In this document: positions 56,291 through 64,000 of the stretch, in pieces | How the letters are laid out: every line of letters begins with the position of its first letter | Position numbering within the stretch: the first letter of the stretch is position 1 | NCBI RefSeq assembly: GCF_040939455.1 | Contig: NC_134108.1 | Coordinates: 10,383,501-10,447,500 of the forward strand | From: Microcebus murinus | Taxonomy: Eukaryota > Chordata > Mammalia > Primates > Cheirogaleidae | Length of the DNA stretch: 64,000 nt | Direction: 5' to 3' | Notes under the pieces: model-generated | The model's database searches: none | What the model was told of the DNA's origin: nothing | Seen by the model: only the letters and a program-made list of their open reading frames with translations | Translations under genes and position numbers: made by a program

Positions 56291-58904
56291 TATTACACAC
56301 ATTACCCACGCTGTACTTACAACAGTGTGCTGCAGTTTTGTGGCAGCGGCCTCGAGGTTGCCGGAACTCTTGGCCTCTGGGGGACATACTCGGGGTGAAG
56401 TGCAGGTTTGGGTCAGAAAGTCCCAGTGGCTAAATGACAATTTTCCATATTCCAGACCGTGAGCAACATTTCGCTGGTGTCTCAACTCATCTATTTTAAG
56501 TTTATTTCCATGGCTTGATTCAAAAGTTAATGAAAACAAATGTACATCTATTACAATTCAAAATGGAGCTAGCTGGGTGGCATGGGGTGGGAGGAGCAGC
56601 GATTGAAATGAGGGAGAGGAAAGCTTACATTTCCATGGTAATAAAAAAGTAGTTTTTACAAAACTGAAAACTGTGAAAATGGAACTAATGAAAATCATAT
56701 GATACAACTGACTGAATTTGGTAGAAAACTAGAACTCAGTGACTGTTTTCTCTCTTTTCGAATCACTGGATGCCACAGCTTCATAGAACTAAACACTGCT
56801 GTGTTGTTTCTGTTCAGTTATGTTTGCATTTTAATTAATAATGGTGACACTCACCTGTCCCCATTTAAGCCATAATGAGAACTCTGGGTTGAAAATCTCC
56901 TTGATTGGATAAAAAGGAAAAGTATAAGAAACACAGAAAATTAGTATTGCTGTCCCCAAGCCAGAAGGGCAAGCAAGTGATTTGAGGTAATTTTCCAGCA
57001 GGAGTGACAAATTTAACTCAAGTTACCTGCCCCTTTTTTGTGACTAACGGCTGGATCAGCATTTATAGGTGAGGACTACAAACCATCAGATTTCCAGAGA
57101 GAGGAAAGTGTCCTGTTTAGGGTGTCACTATGCCCTGGTTTGCCCGGGACCGTCCAAGTGTACACGTATGGCCCAGTGTGATTATTGATTGTATCTCTTT
57201 TCATTCCTAAAGTGTGCAGGTTTACGTGATAAATTACTCGGTCCCGCTGCTCACACCGGACGCCGTGCACACAATCTGGGCATTAGGATTCCTGAGTCCT
57301 CATCAGCAGAGAGGTCTGGCCCAGGAACCATAAACCCGTCATCAGTGCACGGTACCAGGGTGGACCTCGGTGCTTTGATGACAATTTGTTAGTCTGTGCT
57401 TTTCCCTTTAATACAAATTCCCAAACTAATTGTCTCACTAAATTCACTAAGTGCATTTTCTGGCTGCAACATTTCTATTTGGGAAAGTTGCCAGAATTGT
57501 CAGCCAGTGAAGACTTCAGCCCTTTCTTGGCCAATTTGCCAAAAAAACATCAGAGGGAGTTATTGATCTTTTCCCTTGTACTCATTCAGCTCATTTTTTT
57601 TTTCCTGTTTCCTTTCTTTCCTTCTTCGTGAGCTGACATCCAATAAAAGCTATTTCTTTCAGGTGCCAGCAGCATGTCAGCACCAATACCTTTGCAGGCC
57701 CTGCCCTTTCTCTGCAAAGACCCTTGTCTTGGTTCTACTGACAACACAGGTGTCTGTCAAGCTTGCTTCCCCACGCATTCTTTCTCGGGAGCCACGAGCC
57801 TGGACTAGCACACGGGACTGAATCCCATTTGGATACTATTTGGATATTATTGCAAGTTGCACACTTTAAAAAAAAATAAATGACACAGTATCCGAGTTAT
57901 CAGGGTGATCTTATTTTATACTTAATTTATAGAAGAAAGCCTAGAAGATTAGTCAGGGACACTTAAATAGCTAATTAGTTTCTCAACAGGAGTAAATTTT
58001 GGATTTGGCCTTCAGAAATACGAACTATTCTTTCAAAAATCTCCGCCCCTGAGTGGTGCTATGCTTCCTCCTGGGAGAGCTGAGCACTTACGCCTTTTCC
58101 TAGCTGGAGGCCAAGACTCATTCTGGCCTCCCAGGTGTGATAAAAGGAGGAGGCCTGGGGAACCGCAGGCATAATTACCAGAGAGGTGGGTAAGGTGGTT
58201 ACAGCGACAATAAATATTTAAGATATCTGGGAAGCTCTTAAGAACAGGATAGTGACAACTCTTTAGCAGGTGCTGGTGACCACTGTGCCCGCTGATGGCT
58301 GGGACTGGCATTTGACTAATCTGCGACCTGTTTACCTGAATCATCCCCCAAATAGTTGCTCCTTTCACTTGAATGGTGTTGGGTAGAACCTCTCCTCTGA
58401 TGCCAGAATGTACTTCCCGGGGCAGACTGCAGAATCATGGCCTGAGGGTAACCCAGTCTTCTGAGCAACTCTCTCTGGGTTGTGGATGCTAAAGACAGGA
58501 ACCCAGACCAGCCGCACATTCGCTGTATTGACTGCGGAGGATGCTGCTTCTCGCAGCGCCTGACTCGTCAAGCAGCCGCCTTCAAACTTCTGATCCTCTT
58601 TGATCCTTTCTGACGCTGCTCCATAGAATTTAAATTCCACAGGAACTCAAATCAGCAATCTTTTCTTTTTATTCCCTTTCTTTTCCCCTCCTGCCCACTC
58701 ACGTTTTTTTGTGGTCCTAGGATCAGGGCTCCTGAGCTTGTGAAAGCTAATTTGGGTAGGAATCACTCAGAGTTCGGAAGGAAGAGGTGTTGACACAGTG
58801 GAATATAAGTAATTTACAAATTGATATATGCATTCTAAAAATACGCTTGTGAAATTTTTGTAATTCTAAAATGGGAATGGAACCAAAATGTTTAGTCAGA
58901 CGTG
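56291..58904. other. Repeat-poor stretch, no gene recognised
   Basis: Apart from a possible small DNA transposon at 57105-57255, no repeat was recognised. Short frames on both strands (57076-57821, 58033-58640) overlap and lack domains. Confidence 0.4.
57105..57255. mobile_element. Possible short hAT-type MITE
   Basis: 'ctatgccctggtttgcccgg' near 57128, 'gattattgattgtatctc' near 57179 and 'cattcctaaagtgtgcaggt' near 57202 resemble a common small mammalian DNA element with a 'cccggtttgcccgggac' head and a 'gataaattat' tail. I cannot name it with certainty and the termini are degraded. Confidence 0.38.
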
Positions 58905-59145
58905 GTAATTATAGCTAACATTTATTGAAAGCTTGTAACAGGCCAGCTACTGTTCTAATTGCTTTACGTTTATCAGCTAATGTAGTTCTCACAGTAGCCC
59001 AACGAGACAATTCCGATCACCATCCTACAAAGCAAGACACAGGCCCAGAGAGGTGGGACCTCTCTCAATGTGGGTGATGGGTTGGTACTGGGACCCGAGC
59101 CCTCTTACTCCCCAGAGAGCCACTCTGCCAGCACAGTTCCAGAAC
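58905..59145 (-). mobile_element. MIR SINE (MIRb-like), antisense
   Basis: 'agctaacatttattgaaag' near 58913, 'aggccagctactgttctaat' near 58940, 'gtagttctcacagtagccc' near 58983, 'caggcccagagaggtggg' near 59040 and 'actgggacccgagccctc' near 59086: a near-full inverted MIR. Confidence 0.82.
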
Positions 59146-59279
59146 GATTCTAACTCTGGCCCTTTAACTTTTGAAGAGTTTTGCAAGAACTGTTCTTATG
59201 TAAAGAACAATATTTGAATTTCTTGCCCCAGAAATATTAATAATCAGAAAGTCATACTTTAGAATATAGTATCCTTGCA

Positions 59280-59743
59280 TGTTAGTTACCTTGCTTGCTG
59301 CTGTAATGAAGTACCACAAACTGGGTGGTTTAAAACAATAGAAAGGTATTCTTTCCCCGTTCTGCAGGCTGGAAGTCTGAAGTCAAGCTGTTGGCAGGGC
59401 CATGATCTCTCAGAAGTCTCTAGGGGAGGATCTTTCCTTGCCTCATCCTGGCTTCTGCTGGTCGCCAGCAGTCCCTGGCACTCCTTGGCTTGTGAATGCC
59501 TCTCTCCAACGTCTGCCTCCCTCATCACATGATGTTCTCCCAGTGTGTGTGTCTATGTTCAAATTTTTCTCTTCTCCCAAGGACACTAGTCATTGGATTC
59601 ATGCCCACACTAATCCCAATATGACTTCATCTTAACTTGGTTACACCTGCAAGAACCCTATTTCCAAATAAGGTCACACTCACAGGTACTGGAGATCAGA
59701 TTTTGAGGATATCTTCCCGAGGGACACAATTCAACCCACAACA
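59280..59743 (-). mobile_element. MLT1-type MaLR LTR, antisense
   Basis: 464 bp starting TG and ending CA. Inverted landmarks: 'aatgaagtaccacaaactgg' near 59306, 'ctgcaggctggaagtctg' near 59362, 'ctctccaacgtctgcctcc' type near 59503, 'caaggacactagtcattgg' near 59578, 'cctatttccaaataagg' near 59657, 'gggacacaattcaacccac' near 59721. A solo LTR. Compared with the one at 91-491 it belongs to the same broad group. No clear 5-bp duplication. Confidence 0.87.
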
Positions 59744-60139
59744 ATACACATGTCTTCTTAGCTCATATTTTCTCCCATGTTCTAGTTCTGAGAATAAAAC
59801 AAGAAAAATGCTTTCCTCATGCAGTGTCTTTCTTTTTCCTCCAACACATGTGCATAATTCTTTTATTCATTCCTTAAAACAGCATCTAATCTACCAGCAG
59901 ATGTTTCCCCTATAATAACAGGCAGATAACACCACACTTGAGAGGCCTGGAATTGAGGTGGAGCAGTTCTCATGATAGACTTTTTATTTTATAGTAGACC
60001 CCTTTTTATTTTCTCTTCTAAACTCCTTTTCCACTACTTGTTCATAATAGTTAAAACAATAGCATAGAAGTGATCATAGAGTTGACATTTACAATTAATA
60101 CTGTACAGCCAGGATTTCTCTATGTCTTTACAAAAGCTT
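59744..60139. other. Unassigned stretch
   Basis: No feature recognised. Confidence 0.35.
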
Positions 60140-60520
60140 TGCTTATTTTTTAACCTTCCTCATAATATTTCACCAAATTGAAGATACATAATTTAACCAT
60201 TCTTGTATTTGGGACTTAAGTTCTTTCCATTTTTTTCTTTTGCTTTAGTACTGCCATGAATATGTGTGCTTATATCTTTTTTCTTCCTTTGAATTTTTTT
60301 CTATGAGGGATTTCTAAAAGAATATATTTTTGTGTATCTTGAGAGCCTATTGTTTGGTATAGATTTTGCTGTCAGAAATTGTGCCAGAATCACTCCAACA
60401 TTGGTATCAGCAAGCTGATCATTTAAAATTTCATTTTAAATAGTTTCTTATTGTTTTCATTTTAACTTCATTATTATCATGGTCAAACACTTTTCAAATG
60501 TATTTCTTTTAAACATTAAA
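60140..60520 (-). mobile_element. L1ME-like 3' end, antisense (tentative)
   Basis: 'tttaaccattcttgtattt' near 60192, 'gtactgccatgaatatg' near 60249 and 'ccaacattggtatcagc' near 60397 parallel the inverted 3' end of old L1ME elements, with heavy divergence. Confidence 0.45.
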
Positions 60521-61637
60521 ATCATCTGGGAACTGAAAAAAAAATAGGACAGCTTATCTTTCTTTCACAGTTGTTAAAAACACATGAGAAGGAAGTTAGA
60601 CTGAATTAGTTGCATAATCCAATATTTAAAGTTTCCTGAGTTGATATGGCTGCAACACTTTTTTGTTCCTAATGCCAGTATTTTCAAATGTCATACTTAA
60701 AATAGCTAAAATTTAAAAAATATAGGCTTGTGTTATTAGTATAAATCTAAATCTGTTAGAACAAAAGACCCAGTATACATAATTTCTTATTTGAATTAAA
60801 TAGCATTATTTAAATGTCTACTGTGCTTGGTAGTGGTGCTTTTCCTCTAGTTTACCATGGTAAACACATGTCCTAAATAATTACTATAAACTTGTTGAAT
60901 GGAAGATGATTCACCCCTTAATGAATTCATAAGTATCTATTTAAATTAGCATTAGCTTTAGTAAATAAAATTACTAGCTTAACACTCACTTTTCTAAAAT
61001 GGCTGCTTGCTAAATTAATTTGCCAGTTTATCAGATTACATTATGACTTAGACTATAGTGTAATATGCATGATTAGAAATTTACTTGTACATCAGATTTC
61101 TGAAATGTGTACATTTAAGATTCTATATATGATTTAAGGAGACATTATATTTCAAAATATATATATATATCTTCAATGGTATGTGTTTTAAATCACATCT
61201 ACTTTATATCAGTTACTTATTATAATGAAATCTGGGAGGTTTCAGTTGAGGGCAGGCAAAAAGGATTTTAGTTAAGCAATGTGATTATAGTTTGTATAAA
61301 ATTAATTGTGTTTTTCCAATTCTCCTATTTTATAGCAAGCTTGAAGTTGGCCCCAAACTCAGACAGAGTCTGTCTGGGTCCTCAATCCTACATCTCTTTA
61401 ATGTCAGTGTTCTTTCTGGCCTCTTCTTACTTAGGAGTCCTGACTTCTGACTTAGGAGTCCTGGCCTTAGAAAAATAGGACAGTGAGTTCAATCTTCGTC
61501 CACTGACTCCAAGATTCAGTAGGCCTTCATTCTGGTCCTCTTCTGAGTCCAGAACCATACCACGGAGTTAAGCAATCAGGCTTCCTGCTTTATGAGCTAA
61601 ATATATGTAACATATACATTTTATATGTATGTATCTA
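60521..61637. other. Unassigned AT-rich stretch
   Basis: No gene. Contains a short imperfect tandem duplication (acttaggagtcctg at about 61429 and 61450). Confidence 0.4.
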
Positions 61638-62070
61638 AATTTGACCCTTGAACTACAGGGGCTGGAACTATGCAATTTGATTCTGCCTCTGCCACCCCTG
61701 AGACAGCAAGACCAGCCCTTCCTACTCTTCCTCCTCCTCCTCAGCCTACTCAGTGTGGGGGTGATGAAGAGGAAGACCTTTATGATGATCAACCTCTACT
61801 TAATGAATAGAAATATATTTTCTCTTCCTTATGATTTTCTTAATAACGTTTTCTTTTCTTTAGCTTACTTTATTGTAAGAATACAGTGTATAATATATAC
61901 ATATATAACATAGAAAATATTTGTTGATCGATTGTTATCAGTAAGCCTTCTTTCCAACAGTAGGCTATTAGTAGTTAAGTTTTCAGGGAGTCAACAGTTA
62001 TAAGAGGATTTTTGACTGCTTAGGAGGTCAAGATGGGCCCCTAACCCCCACCTTGTTCCAGGGTCAACTG
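61638..62070. mobile_element. Tigger-derived nonautonomous transposon (MER44-like)
   Basis: 433 bp with terminal inverted repeats: left aatttgacccttgaactac (61638-61656), right end reading cagttgaccctggaacaagg on the other strand (62070 backwards). Internal landmarks are 'gcctctgccacccctgag' near 61685, 'cctcctcctcagcctactc' near 61733, 'gacctttatgatgatc' near 61774, 'agcttactttattgtaagaa' near 61862 and 'aacagtaggctattagtag' near 61957, known from Tigger/MER44-type elements. The left flank is TA (61636-61637), as expected for a mariner/Tigger target. On the right the TA has become TG and runs straight into the (CA)n tract. Confidence 0.78.
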
Positions 62071-62071
62071 T

Positions 62072-62112
<41 letters not shown>

Positions 62113-62118
62113 CACACA
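62071..62118. repeat. (CA)n microsatellite abutting transposon end
   Basis: About 23 CA units with one GC interruption (near 62105), followed by a degraded CATACACGAACACA tail. It starts two bases after the transposon terminus. Confidence 0.95.
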
Positions 62119-64000
62119 TACACGAACACATATATGTGCATTTTCATATTGTATCTCACGCTGCATTCTAGGCTTGTTTTGGAATTCTAAAGTGTATGAA
62201 CAGCAAAAAATTTATAATAGGAAAGAAAAAAATGCTATTAAAACCAACTTCAGTTGCTTTAGTCCAAAAGGGAGTAGCATAACATATTCTTGTACTGGAT
62301 ATTCTTTTATTTAAATAAAATACATTGCTAGAGAACTTTTGGTGCTATTTAATTCCTTTCCTTTCCATCTCTCTAGGCCTTTGGGGCATCGGGGGAAAGA
62401 GGCTGTGTTCCCTTCTGGATAGACCAGGGCACAGTGAAGAGAGAGCAGGTGGGAAAGGTACTCTACTTCTCGAGAAGTAATATTGTTTGTTTTAGTGTCC
62501 AAAGCGCCTTCTTTCAATTCTTGGTATTACACAGAGCTCCCGCCTTAGCTGAGAAGGCCTCTATCTGAGCCAACGCTATTCCCAGTCTTGTCTGATCCCA
62601 GAATGGCTCCTGTGAGAACAGGGAGATTTTCAGTTCTTCTCACCACACCAACCAGTGACAGCAGGATCTAGAACATCACAGCAACTGATATTTGGGGTCC
62701 ACATTGATTGCAGTCTGCCACAAAGGGCTGCAGAATCTTCCAGAGGCTGAGGTCCTACCATCTGTCTGCTTACAGTTGGGGCCACACGGAGTCTGACCAT
62801 CACCAGGATCCTCAGTGTGGACAGACTGGTTCATGGACTCTCTTTTCTCCCTTACCTGATATTTCTTCTTTATGCTTTGCCTGGTTTCAACTCCAGGTTT
62901 TTTTTCTACCTACCCCCATGTTTGTCTCGAGAATAACAGGTGATTACTCACACTTCCATGAAAAATATTTTGCCTTTGCCCGCAATTGGAGGGCATCTCC
63001 TAGATTTCCGGTCTTAACTTTTCCCAGAAGGATTATCAGAGTCTTAGTCCTAATTATTACTTAAAATAGGGCTCAAACTCACAGCTCACCAAGCCCCAGC
63101 CCTCTTGACTAAGCTACTATAGGTTCAGCTGGCCTCACTGCATCTCTGAGGACCTGTCCCTAGTGCCTTGCAAATAAAACACAGTATATATTTCTGACTA
63201 AATGGATGAATGTTTTATTCTGACGGGAAAACAAAGAGAAGAGGAGAAACAGCAGACACATTCTAGTTGAGAAGAAATGTTAGTAAGCCTAAATGTATTC
63301 ATTTGTCTTTTTACCTAACAGTGGATGAAAGATTGCCCAGTTAGAAGAGAAGCTCACGTCTGGAGGAGATGCCAGAGGAGCTTTGTACAAGGTTTGCAGA
63401 TAGCCTTCAGCTTGTGATAGTCCCCCCACCCCCGGAGCATCTTTCTCGGAGTTCAAAGACCTCAGTTACAGATGCAGGGGAAAGCACAAAAAGAGAAACA
63501 ATAACATAGCAAATAGTTTTTACCCAAATTCTGAAGGCTAAGGGGAAACATTCACGTGAGGTGCAAATGCCTGCTCAATTTGCAGCCGTTTCCAGATACC
63601 TTACCTGTTCCCAGAGCTCACACCTGAAGGATGAATGAGGCAACTTGGGCTTTTTCATGACAGTTTTACTGACTTTTGGACATTAATCAGATGATTATAT
63701 TTCTAAATTTATAGCATACACTACACACACACACACTCACACTTACCTATATAAATAATTACAACAAATGTATTGTTTCTCAAAGTAACCAAATTTTAAC
63801 TAAAATATCTAACAAATATAATTAAATTGGGATTGATTACTCACATCACAAAATTCTTTTTTTCCCACTTCACAGAAGAACCAAATCAAAGATCTTTTTC
63901 AAACTTCTACCATGTATTAGAAGTAAGTCACGTATAATACATTGCTCTAATATTAACTAGCAATGGAGCTTATATAAGAACAGGAAAAAAGTTAGAATTG
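62119..64000. other. Repeat-poor stretch, no gene recognised
   Basis: No repeat family recognised. The 118-codon frame 62708-63064 has no domain or splice support. A short (CA)n lies near 63721-63742. The window ends in AT-rich sequence. Confidence 0.4.

Noticed and set aside
56100..56539. 120-codon plus and 103-codon minus frames
   Set aside because: They cover a MIR SINE and shadow each other.
1..64000. CRISPR arrays, bacterial operons or prophage
   Set aside because: No regularly spaced direct repeats and no prokaryotic gene density; Alu, L1, L2 and MIR content places the DNA in a primate nuclear genome.
1..64000. tRNA, 5S, U6, 7SK or other small RNA genes
   Set aside because: No characteristic start, box or loop wording was spotted on either strand; the only polymerase III-type promoters seen are those inside the Alus.

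Overview
The window reads as non-coding nuclear DNA from a primate, most likely a strepsirrhine (a lemur). Two Alu elements (16331-16666 minus, 35180-35520 plus) have the dimeric primate structure. They also carry the linker wording I associate with lemur Alus (TTGGCCAACTAATATATATAG followed by AAAAAATTA) and the lemur-style right arm. A fairly young L1 (29329-30764, minus) has a C-rich 3' UTR unlike the human one. No exon, multi-exon gene, tRNA, rRNA or CRISPR array could be supported. The longest open frames are transposon relics or artefacts of a simple repeat. All family names come from recognition by eye, not from a database search.

Layout: 0-11 kb holds an MLT1-like LTR, an L1 3' end, a decayed hAT (Charlie-type) transposase relic, a long old L1, a possible retroviral remnant, another L1 3' end and a well-preserved MER1-type DNA transposon with 8-bp target duplications. 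11.5-14.8 kb is stacked old L1 with an AT-rich palindromic block. 16.3 kb has an Alu with a 16-bp duplication. 17-26.4 kb is a nested L1 complex: an old antisense L1 interrupted by a twin-primed L1 and by an internally deleted L1, each with recognisable target-site duplications. 26.5-27.8 kb carries two same-family LTRs in tandem. 29.3-30.8 kb is the lemur-type L1. 33-34.7 kb contains a ~230-bp segment present twice, the second copy sitting inside an MST-type LTR. 35-37 kb has an Alu and old L1 pieces. 38.66-39.10 kb is a nearly pure polypyrimidine tract (399 uninterrupted pyrimidines). 40-45 kb is L2 remnants with an LTR-like repeat; 46.1-47.9 kb is a 3' L1; 51.3-53.7 kb is an old L1 interrupted by a second copy of the 41-kb LTR-like repeat; 50-64 kb otherwise holds MIR, MER5, MLT1, a Tigger/MER44-like element and a (CA)n tract.

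The stretches least explained by repeats are about 37.2-38.6, 47.9-50.6, 53.9-58.9 and 62.1-64 kb. They carry no recognisable gene and are where conserved regulatory DNA should be sought. No new functional system was found. The main value of the window is in its insertion history: nested elements, twin priming, an internally deleted L1, a templated-looking insertion and a long triplex-prone tract.
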